Assembly (NCBI RefSeq): GCF_016908775.1
Contig: NZ_JAFBEP010000010.1
Coordinates: forward strand, 21,423-85,422
Direction of reading: 5' to 3'
DNA length: 64,000 nt
Origin: Defluviitalea raffinosedens
Lineage (GTDB): Bacteria; Bacillota; Clostridia; Lachnospirales; Defluviitaleaceae
Position numbers and translations under genes: made by a program. The notes beneath the pieces were generated by a model. It worked only from the letters and a program-made list of their open reading frames with translations, ran no database searches and was not told the DNA's origin. Below are positions 1 through 8,798 of the stretch, in pieces (positions within the stretch are counted from its first letter, which is position 1; every line of letters begins with the position of its first letter).

Positions 1-30
1 ATTCATCAATGTTACTTCTACTTGCTTCAT
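1..30 (-). CDS. start of an HPr-like PTS phosphocarrier (partial)
   Basis: Only the first ten codons lie in the window; they read MKQVEVTLMN. An AAAGGAGG ribosome binding site sits six bases ahead of the ATG. The gene follows a 1-phosphofructokinase, PTS IIA, PTS regulator and IIB in the same direction. HPr proteins commonly open with a short beta strand of this kind before the phosphorylated histidine, so HPr is the natural guess. The active-site histidine lies outside the window, so the call rests on context and the N-terminus only. Confidence 0.45.
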   Translation of the reverse strand, partial: MKQVEVTLMN

Positions 31-88
31 ATTAAATCCTCCTTTATTTTTTTTAATGCTTTTGTAGTATTTACAATAATCTAAAAGG

Positions 89-1024
89 TTATAAAACCAG
101 AAGTTCAAATTCTACTCGATCTTTCCAGAACTCAATCTGATCTTTTGTACCCATCTGGGTTCCTTCATTCGTAATACTGGCTGTAGCTGCTGCCACCGCC
201 AGTTTGATAGCTTCTTTAAGGGATGCATTTTTTTGAATGGCGTAGGCAAGGGCTGCAACCATTGAGTCTCCAGCTCCTACCGTGCTTTTTACCTCTACAG
301 GTATTGCTTTTGCAAAATATATTTTATCCTTTGTAATAAAAGCGCATCCATGGCCTCCCATAGACAATGCAATAATTTCTATGTCATAATCCAACAAATT
401 CTTAGCGAATCGTATGGCTTCTTCCCTGGTTTCAAATTTTTTGTTATAAAGCATTTCCAGCTCATGGATATTAGGTTTGATGAGATATGGTCCAGCTTCA
501 ATGCCTTTTTTAAGCAGTTCTCCATCTGCATCCAAAATGGTCTTTATACCTTTTGCCTTCACTTTTTTAATCCAGCGCCCATATATATCTTTCCCAACGT
601 TACTAGGTATACTGCCCGAAAAAACTACAACCCCATCTTCCGTTGCATATTTAAAGATTTTTTCTTCTATCTGGTCCAGTGCTTCTTGGGAAAGCGGAGT
701 GCCTGGTTCATTGATATCCGTATACGTTTTTAAAGAAATATCTACTATTTTTGTATTGGTTCTTGTATTGCCTTCTGTATGCACAAAATCATGAGGTGTA
801 CCCAGTTCATCCAATTGTTTTTCAATAAAGTCTCCCACTGCACCGGCCACTGCACCGACAGCGATTGTCTCTCCGCCTAGACTATGTATAAGCTTGGATA
901 CATTGATGCCTTTGCCCCCTGCATCTTCTCTGACAGATAACACTCTGTTCACTTCAGAAATGCGAAAAGTATCTATCTGAATGGTTTTGTCTAATGCAGG
1001 ATTTAATGTAACGGTTACAATCAT
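89..1024 (-). CDS. fruK: 1-phosphofructokinase (PfkB family)
   Basis: Cytoplasmic sugar kinase of the ribokinase/PfkB fold, predicted to phosphorylate fructose 1-phosphate (or a related hexose phosphate from PTS uptake) to fructose 1,6-bisphosphate. The 311-residue protein has the family GGKGINVS substrate motif near residues 36-43 and the C-terminal GAGDS motif that carries the catalytic aspartate. I chose the ATG at 1024 over an upstream in-frame GTG (1033) because GAGGAG sits eight bases before it and the protein then starts MIVTVTLNPALD, the usual family start. It lies 12 bases after the PTS IIA gene. Tagatose-6-phosphate kinase is the main alternative within the family. Confidence 0.88.
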   Translation of the reverse strand: MIVTVTLNPALDKTIQIDTFRISEVNRVLSVREDAGGKGINVSKLIHSLGGETIAVGAVAGAVGDFIEKQLDELGTPHDFVHTEGNTRTNTKIVDISLKTYTDINEPGTPLSQEALDQIEEKIFKYATEDGVVVFSGSIPSNVGKDIYGRWIKKVKAKGIKTILDADGELLKKGIEAGPYLIKPNIHELEMLYNKKFETREEAIRFAKNLLDYDIEIIALSMGGHGCAFITKDKIYFAKAIPVEVKSTVGAGDSMVAALAYAIQKNASLKEAIKLAVAAATASITNEGTQMGTKDQIEFWKDRVEFELLVL

Positions 1025-1036
1025 AGATTTCACTCC

Positions 1037-1513
1037 TCATTGTCGTGTAAGTACCTTATAAACGAATTCTGCATCAGCTGTATTTTTCATCTGCTCTACG
1101 ATCTTCTCGTCTTCTATAATGGCTGCGAGATTTGACAAAATGCTTAAATGCTCATCGTCAGTTCCTGCAAGGCCAACAACTAAATAAGCTTTTTCAGTTC
1201 CAAAATCTACTCCCTCTGGGAACTGTAAAATGGAAATGCCTGTTTGCTTTATTTCTTTCTTTGCTTCTCCAACTCCATGGGGGATAGCTACTCCATTGCC
1301 GATATAGGTCGATAAATCTTCTTCTCTTTGAAGCATCGCATCGATGTAATTTTCTGTTACATATCCGCTATCCGCTAAAACTCTTCCTGCCATTTTAATT
1401 GCATCTTTCTTGCCTACAGAAGGCAGCCCTAGCTTTATATTGTTCATTTTAAGTACAGGAAGTTTAAGACATTCAGCTCCATTCTGTATAGGTTCGTCAG
1501 CAGATAATTCCAT
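1037..1513 (-). CDS. PTS system mannitol/fructose-type IIA component
   Basis: A 158-residue single-domain IIA protein, which would pass phosphate from HPr to a IIB domain. The active-site histidine is His79 in GNGVAIPHG. About 20 extra residues precede the recognisable domain, which starts near the LKMNNIKLGL segment. An AAGGGGGG site precedes the ATG used here, and nothing similar precedes the inner methionine. The gene lies 11 bases after the MtlR-type regulator and 12 bases before the kinase gene, so all belong to one operon. The IIC membrane component is not in the window. Confidence 0.87.
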   Translation of the reverse strand: MELSADEPIQNGAECLKLPVLKMNNIKLGLPSVGKKDAIKMAGRVLADSGYVTENYIDAMLQREEDLSTYIGNGVAIPHGVGEAKKEIKQTGISILQFPEGVDFGTEKAYLVVGLAGTDDEHLSILSNLAAIIEDEKIVEQMKNTADAEFVYKVLTRQ

Positions 1514-1524
1514 AAAACCCCCCC

Positions 1525-3645
1525 TTAATTAATATTTAAACTCTTTTGCAAATAAAATCGCTCCAGGATTTCACTTAGTTCGCCATAAATCTCGTGTTCT
1601 AATTTTTCCCTGATTAGATAAGTAAATCTTGAGTTTTCCATTAATTCTTTTGTGATTTCACTTAAAACATCAAGACCCTCTTGTTCTGTTTTTTTCGGCG
1701 CCAGCATAACAGATATAATGGCTACAGGTTTATTATTACCATCTAGATCCTTAATATAAAAAATATTATTGGGACGTATAATCCAAAAATATAAGGAATC
1801 CACTGCAGCACTCAGGCAGTGAAGAAGCATAATCTCTTTCTGTTCTAATAAAGTTGAGCCTTGTTTTTCACGATGGATCAGATCATCTATGAGCATTTTG
1901 CGTGCCTGTTCGCCTTCCACCACTTGACTTGTAACAAATGCGATGGCTTCATCTACATTTTTAATGCTTACATCCCGTAAAAGTCGAAAATGATCTAATA
2001 CTTGTATGATTTTTCTGTTATAGATATTGAGAATTTCAAGTTTTTCTTTCAGGGACATGGTTTTTTGCTTAAAATATGTTCCATTTTGATTTTCTTGCCG
2101 GTTTGCCAAAAACTTTTCCAGTTCTTCTTTGTTCTTCTCATTAAAAAGCGGGTTAACCACAACAACGGGTAAACTGCATTGGGGAATGGGTACTGTAGAT
2201 ACGATAAGCTCAACATCTCTGCTTTTAAGCATCTCACTGTCAATATTCAGGGTAGAAATGCAATCCACTATATGAATATAAGGAAATTCCTTTTCTATCC
2301 TGCTGGATAACATCCTTGATGCCCCAATTCCACTGGAACAGGCAACAACTATACGATGGTGTATAGCACTGCGTTCTTTTTTTCTATGCTCCATTGCAGC
2401 TCCAAAGTGCATTGCAATGTATGCGATTTCTTCTTCAGGTACATGGATGGCTTCATACTTTTCCATTACTTTCGCACATTCCCCTGCAACTTTAAAAAGC
2501 TGGGGATATGATTTTTTTATTTCTTGCAACAATGGATTTCTGATGTCTAAATTCATTTTCATCCTGTTGATTGCCGGTCCCAAATGTCGTACAAGCCCAA
2601 CAAGAAGCTTTTCATTCTGTTCTAAATAATAGCCCAGGCCAATTTCGGCAATACGAATCATTTCTTTGGCCATTTTAATTAATTTAAAATCTTCTATCAT
2701 AGAACTTTCAGTGCCAAATAGTGTGTCTTTGCCTCCGCAGCCTTTTACATGCATGGTTATATCAATAATTTCAGGCTCTGAAAATTCTATACTCAATTTG
2801 CTTCCTAAAGAATGAACAAGCTCTGAAACGATTTTGAATTCCTTTGTTGCTTTGATCTGTTGCAGTATTTTATACTCGAACGTAATCTTTCCGTGGTTTT
2901 TTATTCTTCTGATTGCGATTGCCATATGCACAAGCAATGCACAGTATGCATCGTCTGCCAATTGGTAACCTAGTTGCTTTTGGATCTCTGTAATCAATTC
3001 ATCCAACCATTTAATCGTATTAAGATCCATAAATCCCAGAATTTTATCTTGTATCGTAGGCTCTGTATGATCCATAACTTTAACGGTCTGCCGTATGTTG
3101 CTTCTAATGAAGTTTAATATATAAGATTCATCTATATATTCATAAATTAAAGCTTTACAGGCCCGGCGAATATCTTTTTCTTCACCTTCAACATAGATTC
3201 CCAGCCCTCTTTTTTTGACAATCCGAAGGCTGAATTTCTCTAACCACTCTTCGACTTTCTCCAAATCGCTTCTTACTGTGCCCTCTGTAATGTCAAAGAT
3301 ATGAGCAAAGTAATACATCTTTATGATTTTTGCGTTCAGCAATAATTCACTTAATATAAGGGGTTGCCGTTCTTCTGCCAAAAATACTTTCTCTACTTTT
3401 TGGCTTTCAAGAATTTCCAAGATATGTTTCTTCTGTTTTTCATCAACTTTCAGCCGGATACCAGTCCCTTTTTTCTTGTCTAATTTATACCCATTGACTT
3501 TAAGCCATTGCTCCACATCGTCAAGTTCTCGCAATATGGTCCTTGAACTTACCTCCAACTGCCTGGCAATGGATTCAATCGTAATATAATTGGATTTTTC
3601 ACATAATATACGAATGATTTTACTTACTCGGGGACTGATATACAT
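1525..3645 (-). CDS. MtlR-type PRD-containing transcriptional activator (BglG family)
   Basis: A 706-residue regulator with the multidomain layout of MtlR/LicR activators: N-terminal DeoR-like HTH (about residues 1-60), an Mga-type HTH (about 90-150), two PTS regulation domains with their histidines (VHMAI, MHVKGC, RHLGPA, AMHFGA), a IIB-like domain with a cysteine in VACSSGIGAS, and a degenerate IIA-like C-terminus with a histidine in LLHCLS. Such proteins activate a PTS operon when the IIB/IIA proteins dephosphorylate the regulator. AGGAGG lies six bases before the ATG. It sits between the IIB and IIA genes and likely controls the promoter upstream of IIB. Confidence 0.88.
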   Translation of the reverse strand: MYISPRVSKIIRILCEKSNYITIESIARQLEVSSRTILRELDDVEQWLKVNGYKLDKKKGTGIRLKVDEKQKKHILEILESQKVEKVFLAEERQPLILSELLLNAKIIKMYYFAHIFDITEGTVRSDLEKVEEWLEKFSLRIVKKRGLGIYVEGEEKDIRRACKALIYEYIDESYILNFIRSNIRQTVKVMDHTEPTIQDKILGFMDLNTIKWLDELITEIQKQLGYQLADDAYCALLVHMAIAIRRIKNHGKITFEYKILQQIKATKEFKIVSELVHSLGSKLSIEFSEPEIIDITMHVKGCGGKDTLFGTESSMIEDFKLIKMAKEMIRIAEIGLGYYLEQNEKLLVGLVRHLGPAINRMKMNLDIRNPLLQEIKKSYPQLFKVAGECAKVMEKYEAIHVPEEEIAYIAMHFGAAMEHRKKERSAIHHRIVVACSSGIGASRMLSSRIEKEFPYIHIVDCISTLNIDSEMLKSRDVELIVSTVPIPQCSLPVVVVNPLFNEKNKEELEKFLANRQENQNGTYFKQKTMSLKEKLEILNIYNRKIIQVLDHFRLLRDVSIKNVDEAIAFVTSQVVEGEQARKMLIDDLIHREKQGSTLLEQKEIMLLHCLSAAVDSLYFWIIRPNNIFYIKDLDGNNKPVAIISVMLAPKKTEQEGLDVLSEITKELMENSRFTYLIREKLEHEIYGELSEILERFYLQKSLNIN

Positions 3646-3665
3646 TTAAAACGCCTCCTAAGGTT

Positions 3666-3968
3666 TTAACCTTTCAAACGATTTACCAAAAGATCATATT
3701 GGGGATCATTGATAAAGTTTTTTATGGAAATATGTTCAGCGTTGGGTGCCATGTTCCTGGCTTGTGGTGTGAATTTTTCATGACTAATAATGATCTGGGC
3801 ATCTGCCGGAATCTGTTCTATAGGTGTATGAACAACACTAATATCCAGACCTGCTTTTTTAAGCTTATTCCTTAATATCGTTGCTCCTATTACACTGGAT
3901 GCTATTCCTGCATCACATGCAACAATAATTTGCTTAACGTTTTTTTGCCCAGTCCATTCAGTTAACAT
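3666..3968 (-). CDS. stand-alone PTS mannitol-type IIB component
   Basis: A 100-residue protein matching the IIB domain of mannitol permease: VKQIIVACDAG with the phosphocysteine at Cys18, then a Rossmann-like domain. In most species this domain is fused to the IIC channel; here it is separate and no IIC lies upstream. I chose ATG 3968, with AGAGGAAG seven bases before it, over an upstream TTG at 3986 that would overlap that site. It is the first gene of the operon. Confidence 0.82.
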   Translation of the reverse strand: MLTEWTGQKNVKQIIVACDAGIASSVIGATILRNKLKKAGLDISVVHTPIEQIPADAQIIISHEKFTPQARNMAPNAEHISIKNFINDPQYDLLVNRLKG

Positions 3969-4044
3969 AAATATACTTCCTCTCAACTTTTCTTTTACTG
4001 ACCATCGACGTATCCTCGCTAAAATTGACTGTTTCTTTAATTCA

Positions 4045-4074
4045 AGTATAGCCGTTTTATACTGAAAATAACAA
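4045..4074 (-). promoter_or_regulatory. promoter of the PTS operon
   Basis: On the minus strand TTGTTA (4069-4074) and TATACT (4045-4050) are separated by 18 bases, about 80 bases before the IIB start codon. It is the only good sigma-A type promoter in this gap. Palindromic sites lie directly upstream. Confidence 0.6.
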
Positions 4075-4093
4075 GTTAAAGATGCGTTATTAT

Positions 4094-4164
4094 GTCACTA
4101 GAGAAAGTGACATCATTACATAAACATTCAACTAACTATAGTGTTGTCAGTTAGTCTTGTAATG
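4094..4164. promoter_or_regulatory. two inverted repeats upstream of the PTS promoter (possible activator sites)
   Basis: GTCACT and AGTGAC (4094-4111) form a perfect 6-bp inverted repeat around a six-base spacer. Next to it CATTACA (4114-4120) pairs with TGTAATG (4158-4164), and CTAAC (4132-4136) with GTTAG (4150-4154). They lie just upstream of the -35 box, where PRD activators such as MtlR bind in other Firmicutes. Binding by the regulator encoded at 1525-3645 is inferred. Confidence 0.4.
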
Positions 4165-4274
4165 CAATCATAGCAGTAAATATAAGGTTTTATTATAAAA
4201 TAGGATATAGGCGAGTATGTATCCTGCCTGAAGATTTTATTGTATAAGAAATCCTTAAGAATTTTCTGTGCAAT

Positions 4275-4319
4275 AAAAAAACATGATCTTATAAGTGTTT
4301 TATCTTATAAAACCATGTT
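4275..4319 (-). terminator. intrinsic terminator of the YcxB-like gene
   Basis: Two 16-base arms (4280-4295 and 4304-4319) pair with two mismatches and are followed on the minus strand by a run of seven T. It lies about 90 bases after the minus-strand membrane protein gene. Apart from this, the promoter and the inverted repeats, I see nothing in the 440-base gap 3969-4407. Confidence 0.75.
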
Positions 4320-4407
4320 GCTTAATGTAGTCCAGAAATAAAACTGTTCAAACTATAAAGTAAAGTCTTAAAAACTTTAAATAAGTTTTTATGTACAGAT
4401 TTTACAG

Positions 4408-4929
4408 TTATATATGTTTATATCTGCCTTCAAACTTTTTAATGATAAATTCCCTGAAAGCATTCAGATCCTCTACATCTTTTTTCCTTACCAAGGATGC
4501 CTGGTTTCCCGTTAAATAGAAAATAAAATAATCTTTTGTTTCCATTAAAGCAAAAAATTGATCATACTTTAGCTCGCCAGTGGATTTAAGTCCCTCATTC
4601 TCTATAACCAGTCTGTCTTCATAAAATTTTAAGGTGTTTATGCTATCAAAAGCGCCTGTTTTATCTGTTTTGATGCGCTGTGCATTTTTCCTTTCAACTT
4701 TAAATATAACGACGACGATTGCCAGTGCAAACAAAAAGATCCAGCTTATAATAAGTTTTATAAAATTAAACTGGCCATTATCCAGACTCACTATGGTGCT
4801 CCCAATCAAAGCAAGGAATGCTATGAAAGGAATGATCGCCTTGTTTCTTCTGAAGGTTGCAATGTACAAAAATTTCCTGTAGTCTTCTTTGGACATCGTT
4901 GTATGAATAGTGATTTTAGGTTGTTCCAT
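4408..4929 (-). CDS. YcxB-like membrane protein
   Basis: A 173-residue protein with two adjacent hydrophobic segments (about residues 30-48 and 58-80) and a C-terminal soluble domain of alternating beta strands ending in a conserved-looking LNAFREFIIKKF helix. This matches the layout of YcxB-like proteins found across Firmicutes, whose function is unknown. A GGAGGGATAAA site precedes the ATG. It is a single-gene unit with its own terminator. Confidence 0.65.
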   Translation of the reverse strand: MEQPKITIHTTMSKEDYRKFLYIATFRRNKAIIPFIAFLALIGSTIVSLDNGQFNFIKLIISWIFLFALAIVVVIFKVERKNAQRIKTDKTGAFDSINTLKFYEDRLVIENEGLKSTGELKYDQFFALMETKDYFIFYLTGNQASLVRKKDVEDLNAFREFIIKKFEGRYKHI

Positions 4930-5022
4930 TTTATCCCTCCTGTGTTAATTATAATGATATCATCCCATTGATCTACATACGCGCAATATCAAATGTATTT
5001 GCATTTCTTCAACAGAGTGAGT

Positions 5023-5406
5023 TTATACTGTTATCTCAATTTGATTTCCCTCTATACCAATTATGCAGCTTTCATAATATCCGTCGCCAGTAATTCTTGG
5101 ACCACTAATTACTTTATAGCCATCTTTTCTGAGGCGCTCTGTAAGTTCATTAACCTTTTCTATGCTTCCAACACTGAAAGCAATATGAATTAGCCCAGTA
5201 CGGAACAAAGTTTTATCTATATCCTCCATATTCGGTTTATTCATAATTTCTAATCTTGCCCCATGATCAAATGTTAAAAAATATGATTTAAAATTAGTAT
5301 TCTTATTATGGTATCCATCATTTGATTTCGCATTGAAGTAAGTGATAAAGAAATCCTTTGTCTTTTCCAAGTCATTTACATACATTGCAACATGTTCAAT
5401 TCTCAT
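5023..5406 (-). CDS. VOC-family (glyoxalase/dioxygenase fold) protein
   Basis: A 127-residue single-domain member of the vicinal oxygen chelate superfamily. The start [20 protein letters not shown] carries the first metal-ligand histidine, HIAFSV in the middle a second, and GNQIEITV ends in a ligand glutamate. The start at 5406 is fixed by CAGGAGGT five bases upstream; the longer reading frame has no such site. The substrate cannot be told from sequence; metallothiol transferase and lactoylglutathione lyase relatives share this pattern. Confidence 0.75.
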   Translation of the reverse strand: MRIEHVAMYVNDLEKTKDFFITYFNAKSNDGYHNKNTNFKSYFLTFDHGARLEIMNKPNMEDIDKTLFRTGLIHIAFSVGSIEKVNELTERLRKDGYKVISGPRITGDGYYESCIIGIEGNQIEITV

Positions 5407-5546
5407 TCTATACCTCCTGTAAATTATATATTTAGTTTTCATTAGATTACAATTGTGCAGTAAATTATAATTAAGTTATACACTAATTATAATATTAATT
5501 TCAAGATAATATATATACTGACATCCAACTTGGAGAAAACTAGAGC

Positions 5547-5594
5547 AAAAAAAACAGGAGAAATTTTAGGATTAAATCTAAAATTTCTCCTGTT
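5547..5594 (-). terminator. terminator of the dnaX-ybaB-recR operon
   Basis: Perfect 17-bp arms (5553-5569 and 5578-5594) around an eight-base loop, followed on the minus strand by a long T run (A run at 5547-5554). It lies 34 bases after the recR stop codon. Confidence 0.9.
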
Positions 5595-5627
5595 CTAAAG
5601 AACTTTTTTACGCATTAAAAAACTTTA

Positions 5628-6227
5628 TTACAGTTCCCGTCGTCCTTCCAATGCCCTTGATAGAGTAACTTCATCTACATATTCCAAGTCTCCTCCAACC
5701 GGAACACCGTTGGCAATACGGGTCACTTTAATGCCCAGAGGTTTTAAAAGTTTGCTGATATACATTGCAGTGGCTTCTCCCTCTATGTTGGGATTGGTTG
5801 CAAGAATGACTTCATTAACCTCAGTATTTTGTATTCTTTCTAAAAGTTCCTGAATTTTTATATCCTTAGGCCCAATACCCAGCATGGGTGAAATGGCGCC
5901 ATGGAGTATATGATATAAACCCTTATACTCTTTCGTTCTTTCATAGGCTGCCATATCCCTTGGGTCTTCCACAACCATTATGGTTTTTTCATCTCTTTTA
6001 GGATCAGAACATATATCACATTTTTCTTTATCCGTTAAGGTATAACATACACTGCAATATTTTATATTTTTTTTTGCCTGAATAATTGCATTGGATAAAT
6101 TTTCTACATTTTCATCCGGCATATGAATAATATGAAAAGCAAGCCTCTGCGCAGTTTTTGCTCCAATACCCGGAAGGCTGGAGAGAGCTTCTATCAGTTT
6201 CACCATGGGATCTCCATAATACCCCAT
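5628..6227 (-). CDS. recR: recombination mediator protein RecR
   Basis: A 199-residue protein of normal RecR length, which acts with RecF and RecO to load RecA at single-strand gaps. An N-terminal helix-hairpin-helix ([16 protein letters not shown]) is followed by a four-cysteine zinc finger (Cys58, 61, 70, 73) and a Toprim domain with VVEDPRDM. The ATG follows the ybaB stop directly, with AGGAGGT inside the end of ybaB, so translation is probably coupled. Last gene of dnaX-ybaB-recR. Confidence 0.97.
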   Translation of the reverse strand: MGYYGDPMVKLIEALSSLPGIGAKTAQRLAFHIIHMPDENVENLSNAIIQAKKNIKYCSVCYTLTDKEKCDICSDPKRDEKTIMVVEDPRDMAAYERTKEYKGLYHILHGAISPMLGIGPKDIKIQELLERIQNTEVNEVILATNPNIEGEATAMYISKLLKPLGIKVTRIANGVPVGGDLEYVDEVTLSRALEGRREL

Positions 6228-6572
6228 TTAGAAAAGACCTCCTGGTAAATTGATTCCTCCTGTAATTCTTCCCATTTGCTGATTAGCGAGTTCATCCACT
6301 TGGCGAAGTCCTTCGTTAACAGCCGCAAGAATTAAATCTTGAAGCATTTCTACATCATCCGGATCAATAACTTCTGGCTTAATGGTAATAGACTGCATTT
6401 GCTTCTTGCCGTTAAATACAACTTCTACAGCACCGCCTCCTGCAGTTGCAGTGATTGCTTTTTCTTCCAGCTCCTGCTGCATCTTTTCCATTTCTTTTTG
6501 CATCTTTTGAGCTTGTTTTAATAAATTATTCATATTTCCAGGTATTCCACCGCCAAAACTTCTTTTTGCCAT
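6228..6572 (-). CDS. ybaB: YbaB/EbfC-family nucleoid-associated protein
   Basis: A 114-residue DNA-binding protein conserved between dnaX and recR. The N-terminus has a glycine-rich stretch and then a coiled-coil rich in Met, Gln, Lys and Glu (about residues 12-42), followed by the small alpha-beta core ([15 protein letters not shown]) and a glycine/proline-rich tail. I used the ATG at 6572, preceded by GAGGAGG; an in-frame TTG just upstream is less likely. Confidence 0.93.
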   Translation of the reverse strand: MAKRSFGGGIPGNMNNLLKQAQKMQKEMEKMQQELEEKAITATAGGGAVEVVFNGKKQMQSITIKPEVIDPDDVEMLQDLILAAVNEGLRQVDELANQQMGRITGGINLPGGLF

Positions 6573-6639
6573 CAAAATCCTCCTCTTTACTTCTATATCA
6601 TATTTATATTATCATGACTACTTAAAAAAATAAATATAT

Positions 6640-8244
6640 TTACCATACTTCCAAATGAATGTTTTGATCCTGGAAAAACTGTATTACTTTTTCGATGTGA
6701 TCTGTTTCTTCTGATGATTCTTTTACATTTCCATAGATTTCTTTATACTTCTTTTCATATTCTGCAATGGATATGAACTTTACATTCACTTCTTTTTTCA
6801 AAGTTTCTTCTATTTTTTCTATTATTGCATTCCCATGGTTCTTTTTTATAGCGTCTATGATCACAGAATCTTTAAACACAATGTAATAAATATCGTCTTC
6901 TAAATAACCAGCCTTGGTATCTGTAAGCAGTGCCTGCAGCATCGGATCAAATCCCAGCTTGATATCATTCCACAGATCGACTCCCTTTTTAATATCTTTA
7001 GAAACTGCTTTAGGTTTTACAACTTGAGGTTTAGTTTCTGTCAGAGCTTTGAGCTCAGGTTTAACTTCTTCTTTAGTGGCTACCATAAGCCCTTGAGACA
7101 GCTTTTGCTCCAACAGCTTAATTCTATCGAGCAAAACATCTCTGGATTCATCCATTATCGGCTGACAGATCTTTATAATGTTCACTTCAAGCAAGATTCT
7201 CTTTTGATCCGTATATTTTAATTCATTGGATAACTCTGAAAATATACGAATCCATCTTAACAGTGAAACCCCATCCACTTCTTTTGCCTGTTTCTTTAGA
7301 ATCTCAACATGTTCTTTGGTCACATCCAGAATACTTTCCGGATTGCTTGTACTTTGTACGATCAGTAAATTTCTAAGATGAGAAATAAAATCCATAACAA
7401 ATTGGCCAATATCCCGGCCTTTCATCATAATTTGATCAATGAGCTCTATGGCTTTTAAACTATCCTGATGATGCAGTATGGATGTAAATTCAAAGAAAAT
7501 ATCACTATCCACTGCCCCCAGCATATCCAATACATGTTCAAGAGTAATGGATTTTCCATAGTGGAAAGATATACACTGATCCAATATACTTAGGGCATCC
7601 CTCATGGATCCTTCTGATAAACGAGCGATATAATGCAGTGCTTTATCTTCAATATCAACATTTTCTTCCTTCATGTATTGCTTTAACCTTAAGGCAATGT
7701 CTTCGATAGAGATTCTTCTAAAATCGAATCTTTGGCACCTGGATAAGATGGTGGCAGGAATTTTCTGAGGATCAGTCGTTGCCAATATGAAAATAATATG
7801 GGCAGGAGGTTCTTCCAGAGTTTTTAAAAGTGCATTGAATGCTCCCGTAGAAAGCATATGCACTTCGTCAATAATATAGATCTTGTATTTGCCTTCTGTG
7901 GGAGAATACTTTACCTCTTCTCTTATCTCCCTGATATTATCCACTCCATTATTGGAAGCTGCGTCTATTTCGATGACATTCATACTTCTTCCTTCATCCA
8001 TGGCTTTGCACAAACTGCATTGGTTGCAGGGCTGTCCGTCAACAGGTTCTTTGCAATTGACAACCTTGGCAAAAATCTTTGCAGTAGAAGTTTTCCCCGT
8101 CCCCCTCGTTCCACAGAAAAGGTATGCATGAGCAATTCGCCCGGATTTAACCTGGTTTTTTAAGGTCGTTACAATATGATCTTGTCCTAATACATCTTCA
8201 AAACTTTTAGGTCTCTTTTTTCTGTACAGGGCCATGTAGGACAT
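6640..8244 (-). CDS. dnaX: DNA polymerase III subunits gamma and tau
   Basis: Clamp-loader ATPase of 534 residues. Walker A GTRGTGKT lies at residues 45-52, a four-cysteine zinc module (about residues 64-79) follows, then the Walker B IIDEVHML. The C-terminal 150 residues are the variable tau region. An AGAGGTG site precedes the ATG. No A-rich slippery sequence is evident in the C-terminal half, so a separate gamma form by frameshifting is not supported. First gene of the operon with ybaB and recR. Confidence 0.96.
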   Translation of the reverse strand: MSYMALYRKKRPKSFEDVLGQDHIVTTLKNQVKSGRIAHAYLFCGTRGTGKTSTAKIFAKVVNCKEPVDGQPCNQCSLCKAMDEGRSMNVIEIDAASNNGVDNIREIREEVKYSPTEGKYKIYIIDEVHMLSTGAFNALLKTLEEPPAHIIFILATTDPQKIPATILSRCQRFDFRRISIEDIALRLKQYMKEENVDIEDKALHYIARLSEGSMRDALSILDQCISFHYGKSITLEHVLDMLGAVDSDIFFEFTSILHHQDSLKAIELIDQIMMKGRDIGQFVMDFISHLRNLLIVQSTSNPESILDVTKEHVEILKKQAKEVDGVSLLRWIRIFSELSNELKYTDQKRILLEVNIIKICQPIMDESRDVLLDRIKLLEQKLSQGLMVATKEEVKPELKALTETKPQVVKPKAVSKDIKKGVDLWNDIKLGFDPMLQALLTDTKAGYLEDDIYYIVFKDSVIIDAIKKNHGNAIIEKIEETLKKEVNVKFISIAEYEKKYKEIYGNVKESSEETDHIEKVIQFFQDQNIHLEVW

Positions 8245-8361
8245 AGTTACACCTCTTTTTATCCTTTCGCTTTAAGTGTTCGCATTTTTTAATAGTTTAT
8301 CCTTATATTTTAACATAAAATCCATATTTGGCTAGAAGAAAGAATGAGGGCTTTTTTTATT

Positions 8362-8391
8362 ACATAGGAAATCAAAAAGGATTTCCTATGT
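8362..8391. repeat. perfect 12-bp inverted repeat between dnaX and the SRP RNA gene
   Basis: ACATAGGAAATC (8362-8373) and its complement (8380-8391) flank a six-base loop. A second TTCCTATGTA follows directly at 8392-8401. There is no T run on the minus-strand side, and no gene reads into it from the plus strand. Its role is unknown. Confidence 0.5.
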
Positions 8392-8411
8392 ATTCCTATG
8401 TAACATTAAAT

Positions 8412-8439
8412 AAAAAAACAGATGGCTTGACCATCTGTT
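8412..8439 (-). terminator. terminator of the SRP RNA gene
   Basis: AACAGATGG and CCATCTGTT (8417-8439) around a five-base loop, followed on the minus strand by seven T. It starts about 24 bases after the predicted RNA 3' end. Confidence 0.9.
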
Positions 8440-8462
8440 TTATATTTATTTATTATTATGAT

Positions 8463-8727
8463 CCGTGCACCTGCCTTCGACAATTCTCCCCAAGCGTTAC
8501 CTTTGCAGTTAGCTCAAACTAGGCACCCTTACGGCACATAGAGACATTTACTTAGTGCTGCTTCCTTCCGGACCTGACACGGTTCGTAAACTTCTATTGC
8601 GTAAGACCCGATTCTCATCGCCACTTACAAAGGGCAGACCTTAAAGAGATAAGGCCTCAGGCAGGCATCACCCCTGCTACAGCGGATTGCAGGTTACAGG
8701 GCACCGCTAACTCCCCGGCTAGCACGG
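8463..8727 (-). ncRNA. ffs: signal recognition particle RNA, large Firmicutes type
   Basis: About 265 bases on the minus strand. The domain IV core GTCCGGAAGGAAGCAGC is intact. The ends pair (CCGTGC with GCACGG) as in the closed form of the long bacterial SRP RNA, which also has the Alu domain. The RNA forms the ribonucleoprotein that, with Ffh, targets membrane proteins co-translationally. The promoter lies some 30 bases before the mature 5' end, which implies a processed precursor. Confidence 0.95.
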
Positions 8728-8762
8728 AAATCTTATTAACTATATCAAGTGATGCATTACCT

Positions 8763-8791
8763 AGTATACAGATTTTTAACTCATATGTCAA
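8763..8791 (-). promoter_or_regulatory. strong promoter of the SRP RNA gene
   Basis: TTGACA (8786-8791) and TATACT (8763-8768) spaced by exactly 17 bases on the minus strand, close to the sigma-A consensus. It lies in the short gap downstream of tadA. Confidence 0.85.
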
Positions 8792-8798
8792 CGTCCAT

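Noticed and set aside
3969..4407. Truncated IIC gene upstream of the PTS IIB gene
   Set aside because: No hydrophobic reading frame is present; the gap holds a promoter, inverted repeats and a terminator.
6640..7100. Programmed frameshift site in dnaX
   Set aside because: No A-run slippery heptamer is seen in the C-terminal half, only AAAAAGGG, and no following stem was evident.
8328..8522. Plus-strand reading frame over the SRP RNA region
   Set aside because: It overlaps the SRP RNA terminator and 3' end, has no ribosome binding site and no recognisable product.
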